This document shows, one piece after another, positions 13,850 through 20,594 of a DNA stretch of 23,341 nt. The DNA lies in the IMG/VR virus record IMGVR_UViG_3300046777_001043, positions 1-23,341 of that record; one strand, given 5' to 3'. Made by a program: the position numbers and the translations under genes. Numbering within the stretch: position 1 is the stretch's first letter; every line of letters starts with the position of its first letter. The notes beneath the pieces were generated by a model. It was not told the origin of the DNA. It ran no database searches and was given only the letters and a program-made list of their open reading frames with translations. The DNA is from a virus.

Positions 13850-14437
13850 ATGGATAATTCCAAAACTGTTGTAAAAACCGCCGAGATGTTATCTCAATTC
13901 GACGAGCATGAAAATGCTCAGTTGGTGTCCGCAACCCTTGCCATGGACGAAGGCGAGGACGCCATTGCCGAGGCTATATCAACCATTGCCGTAGTGCTAG
14001 GCACAAAGCCGTCATGGGCTAGGTATTCCATGGGACGCATTGTTTTTTGGGAAACCCTTTCAAATGCGGGTAAGTCCGAGGACGCTATCAGATCCAAATG
14101 GAAACGGGTTTGTAAGGACTCGGCTATTACTATCCCTGAGTCTGATGACCCTGACGCTAAACGCAAAGCAGAGCAAAGGGCAAAGGCGAGAGCGGTTTTC
14201 GCTGAGAAGTCTGACGAGCAACTCAAAGCCGAAATGGCTCAGTTGTTGGCAAACCCTACCATTGCCAAATTAGACTCTGCTAAGAAAATTAGCAAGGAAT
14301 TAGAGGCTAGGCAAAAAGCATTGGGCAAGGACGCAAAGGCGGAATTACTCGCATTGCGTAAAGAGGTGAAGTCCGAGATCGACAAAATTGATGACATGGA
14401 CTTACTTGCCGATTTATTGGCTCAGTTGCAATCGTAG
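13850..14437 (+). CDS. Hypothetical protein, probable distant paralogue of the 12280 gene
   Basis: The start is set at MDNSKTVVKTAEMLSQFDEH (195 residues), because GGAGATTGTAAAA precedes it exactly as GGAGATTCAAAA precedes the 12280 gene. An ATG five codons earlier lacks a ribosome site. The N-terminal half ends in DAIRSKWKRVCKD. A basic linker with AEQRAKARAVFAEKSDEQLK follows, then a charged helical tail (AKKISKELEARQKALGKDAK) and an acidic leucine-rich end. Its plan matches the 12280 protein. The gene has its own promoter, with palindromic elements before and after it. Function is unknown; DNA binding is possible but not shown. Confidence 0.75.
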   Translation: MDNSKTVVKTAEMLSQFDEHENAQLVSATLAMDEGEDAIAEAISTIAVVLGTKPSWARYSMGRIVFWETLSNAGKSEDAIRSKWKRVCKDSAITIPESDDPDAKRKAEQRAKARAVFAEKSDEQLKAEMAQLLANPTIAKLDSAKKISKELEARQKALGKDAKAELLALRKEVKSEIDKIDDMDLLADLLAQLQS

Positions 14438-14447
14438 TATCTGCTAG

Positions 14448-14476
14448 GGACAAAGTGTCATTTTGACACTTTGTCT
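14448..14476 (+). terminator. 29-bp palindromic element, copy 3, terminator-like
   Basis: GGAC, AAA, GTGTCA, TTT, TGACAC, TTT, GTCT. Both arms pair perfectly over 12 bases and TTTTTATTTTT follows, so this copy should work as a rho-independent terminator for the 13850 gene, whose stop lies ten bases upstream. It still keeps the conserved blocks of the family. Confidence 0.8.
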
Positions 14477-14709
14477 TTTTATTTTTGCTTTGCAAAAACC
14501 ACCAGTTCCCCCTCTAGCGACACGCCAACCCCAAAATTTTTTAAGCGACGCAACAGAATCAAAATAAATTCAGCAAGTCCGCCATCGGTAATACCTGCCC
14601 GCCGTGTGCAAATGGCGGTCTTCAAAGTAGGACATCTCCTTGACTTTTCCCACTAGGTGTGGTATACTAATAGAGTGGGAATTCGCCCATTTTTTGCATA
14701 TTTTTAACA
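14477..14709 (+). other. Non-coding leader region with the second promoter module
   Basis: No gene is visible. The stretch contains a CCGCCAT / ATGGCGG inverted repeat (14579-14585 and 14612-14618) and the promoter at 14640-14668. An A/T-rich spacer then leads to the next palindromic element. Confidence 0.55.
14640..14668 (+). promoter_or_regulatory. Strong sigma70-type promoter for the rightward early operon
   Basis: TTGACT (14640-14645) and TATACT (14663-14668) are 17 bases apart. TCCCACT and AGTGGGA (14648-14654 and 14674-14680) form a perfect inverted repeat around the -10 box, with the same 27-base start-to-start distance as at 13721. The upstream box GTAGGACATCTCCTTGAC is shared with that promoter. 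It should drive 14755 and the genes beyond. Confidence 0.8.
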
Positions 14710-14738
14710 GGACAAAGTGTCATCATGACACTAAGTCC
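14710..14738 (+). promoter_or_regulatory. 29-bp palindromic element, copy 4
   Basis: GGAC, AAA, GTGTCA, TCA, TGACAC, TAA, GTCC. It lies in the leader of the 14755 gene, 16 bases before the ATG and about 35 bases past the expected transcription start. The ribosome site CGGAG lies between. Confidence 0.85.
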
Positions 14739-14754
14739 CAACAACGGAGATACT

Positions 14755-14913
14755 ATGACAAGTAAAGAACAAGCCCAAGTTGCAGGAACTTTGCAGAAAG
14801 TATTTATGCTCTGCTTGAAATACCCAACGGCTGAGAACCTTGCACTAGCCAAGGAAGTAATGGAAGCAATCAACATTGCAAGTATCCAAACCAAAGAACA
14901 GGCCCAAGTATGA
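14755..14913 (+). CDS. Small hypothetical protein
   Basis: The start is placed at MTSKEQAQVAGTLQKVFMLC (52 residues) behind an ACGGAGATACT ribosome site. An in-frame ATG ten codons earlier falls inside the palindromic element and is unlikely. The protein is a mix of short amphipathic helices (KYPTAENLALAKEVMEAINI), and the EQAQV motif occurs at both ends. It is the first gene of a chain joined by ATGA overlaps. Function is unknown. Confidence 0.7.
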   Translation: MTSKEQAQVAGTLQKVFMLCLKYPTAENLALAKEVMEAINIASIQTKEQAQV

Positions 14914-15146
14914 AAGCGACGCACCAATCGCACCGCTACCTATGCACAAATTGCTACGGCAGACAGGTAGACGAGGACAGAGCCGAGCATCTCAAAGCAA
15001 ATGGTTTGCGTATGACTTGCCATTTTTGTGGTGAGGAACTAGCCAAAGAACGCAAGTTCACCATTGCACCGCTAAACAAATCAAACTATGTTTGTATAAC
15101 AGATATAGCGATGCTCAAGCAACTCAACCCCAAGAGGACAACATGA
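14910..15146 (+). CDS. Small zinc-ribbon protein
   Basis: This 78-residue protein starts at an ATGA overlap with the 14755 gene. Two CxxC pairs, CTNC at residues 12-15 and CHFC at 37-40, are spaced as in a zinc ribbon, with basic residues around them (KATHQSHRYLCTNCYGRQ). It ends LKQLNPKRTT and overlaps the next gene as ATGA. Such small zinc ribbons in phages may bind nucleic acids or host proteins such as RNA polymerase, which is only a possibility here. Confidence 0.75.
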   Translation: MKATHQSHRYLCTNCYGRQVDEDRAEHLKANGLRMTCHFCGEELAKERKFTIAPLNKSNYVCITDIAMLKQLNPKRTT

Positions 15147-15406
15147 GTGAACCAAACGAACCAAGATTCGAAGACGACTTTGACTGCGACGAAGAACCAC
15201 AGGAAATAACAATAATGGGCGAAGACGAGATAACCATTTATAGCATTGCAGTAACCAAAGCCCACAACTACGCACAGGAATACAACCCAAGCACAGGCAC
15301 AGTCGAAGACAAGGCTAATTACCACGCTCTCAGGGAAGGCTACATGGCGGGATTCCTTGAGGGCTTTTCCCACCGCTTTACAACCAACGACAAAGTGTCA
15401 GAGTGA
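15143..15406 (+). CDS. Small acidic hypothetical protein, stop codon inside a palindromic element
   Basis: The start is the ATG overlapping the upstream stop (ATGA) with AAGAGGA before it, giving MSEPNEPRFEDDFDCDEEPQ and 87 residues. The first third is very acidic. The rest (NYHALREGYMAGFLEGFSHR) looks helical. The last residues DKVSE and the TGA stop are encoded by the left half and centre of a palindromic element. An upstream in-frame ATG at 15092 would extend it into the 14910 gene in another frame and is not favoured. Function is unknown. Confidence 0.7.
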   Translation: MSEPNEPRFEDDFDCDEEPQEITIMGEDEITIYSIAVTKAHNYAQEYNPSTGTVEDKANYHALREGYMAGFLEGFSHRFTTNDKVSE

Positions 15407-15416
15407 CACTAAGTCC
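15388..15416 (+). promoter_or_regulatory. 29-bp palindromic element, copy 5
   Basis: CGAC, AAA, GTGTCA, GAG, TGACAC, TAA, GTCC. Its first 19 bases are coding sequence of the 15143 gene, and the centre plus right core supplies the stop TGA. The next ATG is 16 bases away with AGGAG between. Confidence 0.85.
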
Positions 15417-15432
15417 CAACATAGGAGAAACC

Positions 15433-15648
15433 ATGACTACTTTTACAACCGAGGATAGGCAAAAAGCCTACGACATTGAGGATCGGGAAGACCGAGAGCG
15501 TATGTTGCGTGACCAAAACCGCATACTCAACGAGGAAATCCAAAACCTCAAAGTCAAACTAGCCCAAGCCAACAGGCGTGCCGACTCGTGGCAAGAAGCC
15601 TACAACAATGCCATGGACACCATGAGCAAGATGAGGGCAAAACCATGA
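15433..15648 (+). CDS. Small coiled-coil hypothetical protein
   Basis: The start is set at MTTFTTEDRQKAYDIEDRED (71 residues) after an AGGAG site. An ATG inside the palindromic element ten codons upstream is rejected for lack of a ribosome site. The protein is strongly charged with a heptad pattern from about residue 22 (RDQNRILNEEIQNLKVKLAQ), so a coiled coil or bZIP-like dimer is expected. It ends in an ATGA overlap with the 15645 microprotein. Function is unknown. Confidence 0.7.
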   Translation: MTTFTTEDRQKAYDIEDREDRERMLRDQNRILNEEIQNLKVKLAQANRRADSWQEAYNNAMDTMSKMRAKP

Positions 15649-15734
15649 AAGGCTATTTACAGGTGGGGATTTTTATGTTGGTTCTTGCCGTATGCGTAGT
15701 GCTTTGGTCGATTAAGGTGGAGTATGGGCTATGA
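15645..15734 (+). CDS. 29-residue single-pass membrane microprotein
   Basis: A 29-codon frame (MKGYLQVGIFMLVLAVCVVL then WSIKVEYGL) exactly fills the gap between two genes. It overlaps both by ATGA. Residues about 5-22 form one hydrophobic transmembrane segment with a basic N-terminus. The double overlap in an otherwise gap-free gene chain is strong evidence that it is translated. Function is unknown; membrane signalling or host-protein inhibition is conceivable. Confidence 0.65.
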   Translation: MKGYLQVGIFMLVLAVCVVLWSIKVEYGL

Positions 15735-15919
15735 CCGCTGAGTATTACAAAGGGCAACGCATTAGCGAACTTCTTAGCAAAATCAACGAGTTGCAAGTTG
15801 TGCTTGAACTACATAAAGATAGCATAACCACAGCCGAAGAATTTGCAGAGTATGTGCAAGGGGAAGCGACGCTTGCGATTATGAAAGCAAAACTAACCGC
15901 ATTACAGGCAGACAAATGA
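15731..15919 (+). CDS. Small helical hypothetical protein
   Basis: This 62-residue protein (MTAEYYKGQRISELLSKINE, then AEYVQGEATLAIMKAKLTAL) is predicted to be mostly helical with leucine heptads. It starts by ATGA overlap with the membrane microprotein and ends by ATGA overlap with the 15916 gene. It has no recognisable family. Its place in the coupled chain supports expression as part of one mRNA from the 14640 promoter. Confidence 0.65.
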   Translation: MTAEYYKGQRISELLSKINELQVVLELHKDSITTAEEFAEYVQGEATLAIMKAKLTALQADK

Positions 15920-16116
15920 CCAACGGCGATAAGTTAGACCAAATGATATCCAATGCTAAAGCAATGGTTGTTGCATTGGGATTGACTCGTGCTCGTGGTG
16001 TGACTAGAAACCATGCCAACTTGATTATTTTCAATGTTATTCACAGGCTTGATGAAATGACTAACCAACTGAAGGAGATGAAGAATGAAACCGAAAAAAG
16101 CAAAGATGTTTGTTGA
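15916..16116 (+). CDS. Small hypothetical protein
   Basis: This 66-residue protein (MTNGDKLDQMISNAKAMVVA, GLTRARGVTRNHANLIIFNV) starts by ATGA overlap. A basic RARGVTRNH segment sits between two helices, and the end (EMTNQLKEMKNETEKSKDVC) is charged. Its last 32 bases overlap the next gene in another frame, and they include that gene's ribosome site AAGGAGATGAAGA. Function is unknown. Confidence 0.65.
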   Translation: MTNGDKLDQMISNAKAMVVALGLTRARGVTRNHANLIIFNVIHRLDEMTNQLKEMKNETEKSKDVC

Positions 16117-16351
16117 AGGTTTGGATATGCGAACCTATCGTGGTGTTGAAGACCCACACCATGTGGTGGGTAGAACCTTTCGTAGCACCAGCGAAGCGTT
16201 CAAAGACGCAACCTATGCGTGTGCAATAGAAAGGCACAAGTCCGACTACCGGCAAGCACTTGAGTGGTTCTCAGAGTTGTTTATGTTTTTCTTTTGGGCG
16301 GGTGCTGCCATAGCCCTCCCAGTGTTGTTTGTTTTATGGCTATTTAGATAG
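16085..16351 (+). CDS. Small protein with C-terminal membrane anchor
   Basis: This 88-residue protein has a basic start (MKPKKAKMFVEGLDMRTYRG), a His-containing soluble part (VEDPHHVVGRTFRSTSEAFK) and a C-terminal hydrophobic segment at about residues 66-86 (FMFFFWAGAAIALPVLFVLW). The layout is that of a tail-anchored membrane protein. The ribosome site lies inside the upstream gene. The stop TAG shares its final G with the first base of a palindromic element. Function is unknown. Confidence 0.7.
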   Translation: MKPKKAKMFVEGLDMRTYRGVEDPHHVVGRTFRSTSEAFKDATYACAIERHKSDYRQALEWFSELFMFFFWAGAAIALPVLFVLWLFR

Positions 16352-16379
16352 GACAAAGTGTCATGGTGACACAAAGTCC
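16351..16379 (+). promoter_or_regulatory. 29-bp palindromic element, copy 6
   Basis: GGAC, AAA, GTGTCA, TGG, TGACAC, AAA, GTCC. Left and right A/T triplets are both AAA, so they cannot pair in RNA. This argues for recognition as DNA. Its first G is the last base of the preceding TAG stop. The next ATG is 25 bases away. Confidence 0.9.
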
Positions 16380-16404
16380 CTCAACCTTAACTAAAGGAGT
16401 TGTT

Positions 16405-16950
16405 ATGAAACCCGAAGTAAACGCAGTATTAGCAGAAGTAAAAGCCCAAATGAATAGCATGGACAATGCTATTTCAAAGCCACAACCACTATCTACAACG
16501 CCCGACTTCAAGGCTATGTCGATCATGGAAGCAACCAAGTGGTGCGTGGGGAACGGCATCACCTCACCAAGCGAGATTGCCAAAACCACAGGCAAGTCTT
16601 CAAATACAGTCAGCACCGCCTTGTGGAAAATGCGTAATCCAAAGCGGGTCAAGATGTTGGCTCGTCGTGCCAAGAAAATCAAGGATCTCAAGGCAGGGAT
16701 AGTCAAAGAAGGGGTAAAAGCGACAAAGCCGACCAAAGTTAAAAAGCCAAAGATTGTCAATGGCTTATACGACGATGGCATGGAAACCCCATGGAGAGAT
16801 GCACTACAACGGCAAGGTGTATTCCCTGAGTTGCAAATCCCCATTGAAACCAAAACCACCACGATTCACAACGAACTCATGGCAGAGAACCGCAGGCTCA
16901 AGATTCTTGTCGAGCATTACGAATCAATCCTATTCAAGGGAGGTAAATGA
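16405..16950 (+). CDS. Helix-turn-helix DNA-binding protein with C-terminal coiled coil
   Basis: The start is set at MKPEVNAVLAEVKAQMNSMD (181 residues) behind AAAGGAGTTGTT. Residues 51-77 (ITSPSEIAKTTGKSSNTVST then ALWKMR) fit a helix-turn-helix in which TVSTALWKM would be the recognition helix. A basic stretch follows (RVKMLARRAKKIKDLKAG and PTKVKKPK). The C-terminus (ELMAENRRLKILVEHYESIL) predicts a coiled-coil dimer. This is a candidate transcription factor of the early region and one of two candidate binders of the palindromic elements, one of which stands directly before the gene. That link is inference. Confidence 0.7.
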   Translation: MKPEVNAVLAEVKAQMNSMDNAISKPQPLSTTPDFKAMSIMEATKWCVGNGITSPSEIAKTTGKSSNTVSTALWKMRNPKRVKMLARRAKKIKDLKAGIVKEGVKATKPTKVKKPKIVNGLYDDGMETPWRDALQRQGVFPELQIPIETKTTTIHNELMAENRRLKILVEHYESILFKGGK

Positions 16951-17918
16951 TGCGATTTCATCAGGGCTACAACTCAGCCCGTATCAAACCAATATCAACC
17001 TATGATGAAGCAAAGGAACGATATGAAAAAACCACACCGATCAGGGGGAGTGACAATGTTCGCCCTCTTGGTGATATGCGACGATACAGGTGGATTCAGA
17101 TTAAGCACAAACAGGCTAGTATCGAATCGCCTGATAATCCACTTGGCGAGTTTGTTGATACTTATGTTTGCCATATGTGGGGAACGGACTACATCACCTA
17201 CTACCCCAACGGCGACTTGATAATCAACGCACAACACTATCGTGGTGTATCTGTAATGAATATGCTTACCTATGCTCTAGCAGGTGTAGGTAGGATCGGT
17301 TCAAAGCGGGGTAAGTGGTATTTCGTCAACAAGCAAAACCAAAGTTTTGTTATCAATGACTATGAGCCGACAGTATTTCGTCGTGATGGTGAAACGCTTG
17401 TGCCTGTTGATACTAGAGCCGAGTATGTTTACAGACTTAATCGTAAAGAGATGAATGCTTTGCGTAAGAAATACAAAGCGTTTGTCGACTACGCAACCAC
17501 TGCTCTTGCAATAGATAGCAGAGTTGGCTCTGATACTTCTCATGGTAATGATGGTAGAGAAATAACTGCGGTCAAACAGTATTTCAAAATGAACGATAGT
17601 GAGTTGCTACCAACAAACTATTGGAACAGGCGACCTGATACCAAAGCCAATCGCACTACTGTTATTCAAGCATTGGATAAGTTTGTTGAATCTGGTGATT
17701 TGGAATTAGGCTACAACCTAATGTATCTGATTGCTTTCAATGCGGGTAAGTATTCGTATCGCAACCATTCTATACATTGTTCGCCACAAGCGTTCAAGAA
17801 ATATTTTGAAGAGGTTCTGAAGTATCACTTCAGTGAATCGTTATTCAAAGAAGAAGAAGTAGTAATCGGTATGCCGTTCCACGATGGCAACGAGAAGTAT
17901 ATTAGTAGCAAGGAGTAG
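16950..17918 (+). CDS. Conserved phage hypothetical protein with YxNGDLIINAQHYRG segment
   Basis: This 322-residue protein begins MRFHQGYNSARIKPISTYDE. Of two adjacent ATGs, the second (TGATG junction) lies at a better distance from GGAGG. The N-terminal third contains YEKTTPIRGSDNVRPLGDMR and YITYYPNGDLIINAQHYRGV, a pattern I remember from early genes of many phages and never with an assigned function. The middle has VYRLNRKEMNALRKKYKAFV. The C-terminal part is mixed and acidic at the end. The stop TAG again shares its G with a palindromic element. Confidence 0.75.
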   Translation: MRFHQGYNSARIKPISTYDEAKERYEKTTPIRGSDNVRPLGDMRRYRWIQIKHKQASIESPDNPLGEFVDTYVCHMWGTDYITYYPNGDLIINAQHYRGVSVMNMLTYALAGVGRIGSKRGKWYFVNKQNQSFVINDYEPTVFRRDGETLVPVDTRAEYVYRLNRKEMNALRKKYKAFVDYATTALAIDSRVGSDTSHGNDGREITAVKQYFKMNDSELLPTNYWNRRPDTKANRTTVIQALDKFVESGDLELGYNLMYLIAFNAGKYSYRNHSIHCSPQAFKKYFEEVLKYHFSESLFKEEEVVIGMPFHDGNEKYISSKE

Positions 17919-17946
17919 GACAAAGTGTCATGGTGACACAATGTCT
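17918..17946 (+). promoter_or_regulatory. 29-bp palindromic element, copy 7
   Basis: GGAC, AAA, GTGTCA, TGG, TGACAC, AAT, GTCT. Its first base is the last base of the preceding TAG stop. It stands 31 bases before the AAA+ ATPase start, with AAGGA between. Confidence 0.85.
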
Positions 17947-17977
17947 TTGATTAAATATAACCTTAAGGAAATTAAAA

Positions 17978-19072
17978 ATGGCTGAAGTATTACTTAGTAA
18001 ATCCGCAACCCTCAAAGAAGCAGAGGATATGATTATTGCATTGGGCGGTGAGGGGACTATTCACTTGATGGGTGAGATGGGTGTGGGCAAGACCTCGATG
18101 TTCAAAAACATTGTGGCACGCACAGGCTATCGTGGTGTGTATATCGACGCACCAAACATTGAGTTGGGCGAGTTGGGTGTGCCAATCCCTGACCATTCAA
18201 CCAAGACCACTCGCATTTATCCTAATGAGATGTGGGGATTCCACTTGAACGAGCCACTCGTTGTCTTCATCGACGAGATCACCAAAGCACCATTGGGTGT
18301 GCAGAATATGTTGCATCCAATGCTCAACCACCCTCGCATGGTTATGGGTATCCCATTGCACAAGCAAACGATAGTCGTAACGGCAGGTAATTACACCACC
18401 GATGGTGTCAACGATGTAATGCGTAACCATACACGCAATCGTGTGAGTGTCGTGCATATCAAGAAACCATCTGCGGGCTTCAATGCCGATGGATCTATTG
18501 AACCAAACTCATGGGGTGAGTGGGCAGTCAAAAGCGATATTGTTCCTGAAGTTCTAGCATGGGTTAAGCAGAACCCCCAAGTTCTAGCGTCATACCTCGA
18601 TCCATCACAGGCGGGCAACAAGCATATCTTTCAACCCAAAGAAACGCAGAAGTCTTTTGTTAGCCCTCGTTCCCTTGAGAGAGCATCAAATATTCTTAAG
18701 GTCCGCAGCTCATCGACTACTAATGCAATCTTGTGTGCATTGGAAGGCACTATCGGTGCATACTCTGCTCGTGAGTTGATGGCATTCGTTGATGTGGCAG
18801 ATTCGTTGCCATCGTGGGAAGACATTATCAAGAATCCCAAGACTGCTCAAGTGCCAACGAGTCCTTCAGCATTGTGTTTACTAGCGTTCTCGGCAGTTCA
18901 GCGTGTCGATAGAGAAACAATTAATAAGTTCTTTGAGTATCTAAAGCGGACTCCGAAGGAGTTGCAGTCAGTATTTTGCTTGACAGGTATGAAGAACGAC
19001 GACAAGAAAAAGACTTTCTTAACAAGCCAATCGTTCTGTGATTGGATGCGTGAGAATCAATACTTGTTCTAA
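17978..19072 (+). CDS. MoxR/CobS-type AAA+ ATPase
   Basis: This 364-residue ATPase has Walker A GEMGVGKTS (residues 32-40), Walker B VVFIDE (95-100) and a sensor 1 Asn in VTAGN (about 138). MRNHTRNRV (about 147-155) carries candidate arginine-finger residues, and a helical lid domain follows. MoxR-type ATPases form hexamers that remodel protein partners and usually work with a von Willebrand A protein encoded next to them, as in RavA/ViaA or CobS/CobT. Such a partner lies at 19386-20585. The pair therefore probably acts as a chaperone or metal-insertion-like machine on an unknown target. A palindromic element precedes the gene and another follows. Confidence 0.85.
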   Translation: MAEVLLSKSATLKEAEDMIIALGGEGTIHLMGEMGVGKTSMFKNIVARTGYRGVYIDAPNIELGELGVPIPDHSTKTTRIYPNEMWGFHLNEPLVVFIDEITKAPLGVQNMLHPMLNHPRMVMGIPLHKQTIVVTAGNYTTDGVNDVMRNHTRNRVSVVHIKKPSAGFNADGSIEPNSWGEWAVKSDIVPEVLAWVKQNPQVLASYLDPSQAGNKHIFQPKETQKSFVSPRSLERASNILKVRSSSTTNAILCALEGTIGAYSARELMAFVDVADSLPSWEDIIKNPKTAQVPTSPSALCLLAFSAVQRVDRETINKFFEYLKRTPKELQSVFCLTGMKNDDKKKTFLTSQSFCDWMRENQYLF

Positions 19073-19073
19073 A

Positions 19074-19102
19074 CGACAGAGTGTCATCGTGACACTTTGT
19101 CC
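19074..19102 (+). promoter_or_regulatory. 29-bp palindromic element, copy 8
   Basis: CGAC, AGA, GTGTCA, TCG, TGACAC, TTT, GTCC. It begins two bases after the ATPase stop and ends 20 bases before the 19123 ATG. A G interrupts the left A/T triplet. Confidence 0.85.
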
Positions 19103-19122
19103 CACTTAACTAAGGAAAAACT

Positions 19123-19398
19123 ATGCAAGATAATGAATTTGAAAATAAACGAGAGCAGATGGAACAGATATCCGAAGCTCTTGGCTCTTACTTTGAAAAA
19201 GAAGAAATGGAAGTAGGCATGGTCATGTCTGTGTTGTTCACCATGCTTATCAACACCATGCTAGGGCACGCTAATGTGCCACCGCAAGAAGCTATCCGAC
19301 TCTTTACTAACGCAGTATGTGACTATGTAGATAGAGAAGGGGAAGAAGTTGATGTTGAAGTTAAACCTAACGAGGAGAAAATGCAATGGCTCAACTAA
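19123..19398 (+). CDS. Small acidic protein between the AAA+ and VWA genes
   Basis: This 91-residue protein starts after AAGGA. It begins charged (MQDNEFENKREQMEQISEAL), has a helical centre (MVMSVLFTMLINTMLGHANV, PPQEAIRLFTNAVCDYV) and a very acidic end (REGEEVDVEVKPNEEK). The last 13 bases overlap the VWA gene, so the two are translationally coupled. Position inside the ATPase/VWA pair suggests an adaptor or regulatory subunit, but no family is recognised. Confidence 0.7.
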   Translation: MQDNEFENKREQMEQISEALGSYFEKEEMEVGMVMSVLFTMLINTMLGHANVPPQEAIRLFTNAVCDYVDREGEEVDVEVKPNEEKMQWLN

Positions 19399-20585
19399 CG
19401 GCAGAGCAACGGATTGAACGAATCCATGTGCAACTGATGAAACATCCAAACTTTTGTTTGTTCTCAGGCTTGTTCATGATTGGTAAGGTCGAAGTCAAAG
19501 ACAAGACTTCTAGTGGCACGGCTCAAACTAATGGTGTTGATGTGGTGTATGACCGAGCATTTGTCGACAACCTGAACGACAAGCAACTAGCGTTCTTGAT
19601 CTTGCACGAGAATATGCACAAGGCTTATCGTCACCTAGTAGTGTGGCAATCGTTGCGTAAGAAGAACGCCAAACTTGCGAACATGGCTTGCGACTATGTC
19701 ATTAACTTGCAGATCAGGGACTATGACCCCAACAATGAGATGACTGATTTCCCTACCGACGCACAAGGCAATGTGCTAGGACTTATTGACGAACGCTTTC
19801 GTGGCATGGACTCAGCACAGGTGTTCAAAATACTTGAGGAAGACCAGCAAGGTGGTGGCGGTCAAGGCGAAGGCAAAGACTCACTTGATGGGCATGAGTG
19901 GGACGAGGCTCAAGATATGTCAGATCAGTCCAAGGAAGAAGTAGCCAAAGAGATAGAGCAAGCATTGCGTCAGGGTTCTATGCTCGTGGGTAAGATGGGC
20001 GGTAATGTATCTCGTGAGATAGGCGATATGCTCGTGCCTAAGATAGATTGGCGAGAAGCATTGCGTGACTTTGTTAAGACTGCCATGCAAGGCAAGGACA
20101 AGACCACATGGAAACGATTGCATAAGCGATACATTGCATCGGACTTAATCATGCCATCGTCTTACTCAGAACAAGTGGGTGGTATTGCTATCGGTGTCGA
20201 CACATCAGGCTCTATCGGTGGGGAAGAACTTAATCAGTTCTTATCTGAGGTTAAGTCAATATGTGATGAGGTCAGCCCTGAACAGATTGATCTTCTGTAT
20301 TGGGATACCCATGTTGCGTCACGAGAAACATATCAGGGCAATGAGTTATCCAACCTCGTAGAGTCCACAAAGCCTGCGGGTGGTGGTGGGACTCAGCCCG
20401 CTTGTGTGCCTAAGTATATGAAGAAGCACGACATAAGACCTGAGTGCCTAATCATATTGACCGACGGCTACATTCCGTATCAAGACCCAAGCGATTGGTC
20501 TATTGAAGCACCTGTCTTGTGGTGTATCAAAGGCAATAGTAATTTTAATGAATCAGTAGTAGGCAAAATTGTTCATGTTGAATAA
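19386..20585 (+). CDS. HEXXH metallopeptidase-like and von Willebrand A domain protein (DUF2201/CobT-like)
   Basis: This 399-residue protein has two domains. The N-terminal one carries LILHENMHKAYRH with the zinc-type HEXXH at residues 74-78 and NMACDYVIN at about 99-107, as in DUF2201-type putative metallopeptidases. A Gly/Glu/Asp-rich acidic linker covers about 150-195. The VWA domain has the metal-ion site DTSGS (272-276), Thr336 in GGGTQP and Asp360 in LTDG, so all MIDAS positions are present. Such proteins partner MoxR/CobS ATPases. It overlaps the upstream small gene, with GAGGAG as ribosome site. Whether the HEXXH site cleaves peptides is not known. Confidence 0.85.
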   Translation: MAQLTAEQRIERIHVQLMKHPNFCLFSGLFMIGKVEVKDKTSSGTAQTNGVDVVYDRAFVDNLNDKQLAFLILHENMHKAYRHLVVWQSLRKKNAKLANMACDYVINLQIRDYDPNNEMTDFPTDAQGNVLGLIDERFRGMDSAQVFKILEEDQQGGGGQGEGKDSLDGHEWDEAQDMSDQSKEEVAKEIEQALRQGSMLVGKMGGNVSREIGDMLVPKIDWREALRDFVKTAMQGKDKTTWKRLHKRYIASDLIMPSSYSEQVGGIAIGVDTSGSIGGEELNQFLSEVKSICDEVSPEQIDLLYWDTHVASRETYQGNELSNLVESTKPAGGGGTQPACVPKYMKKHDIRPECLIILTDGYIPYQDPSDWSIEAPVLWCIKGNSNFNESVVGKIVHVE

Positions 20586-20594
20586 GGAGAAATC

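Noticed and set aside
14725-14754. In-frame ATG inside palindromic element copy 4 (and similarly copies 5 and 6) as gene start
   Set aside because: ATG within or next to the palindrome has no ribosome site, while a later ATG follows a clear AGGAG or GGAG. The similar N-terminal MTLSPN sequences are only translations of the repeat.
13278-14923. Recurring 10-mers such as AAGCGACGCA and GGGAACTGGT/ACCAGTTCCC as a transposon-end-like pair
   Set aside because: Hundreds of repeated 10-mers are expected by chance in 23 kb. No transposase gene or target duplication is present.
16344-16862. Long antisense open frame (172 codons) opposite the helix-turn-helix gene
   Set aside because: It lies opposite a gene with a good ribosome site and clear domains, and has no ribosome site of its own.
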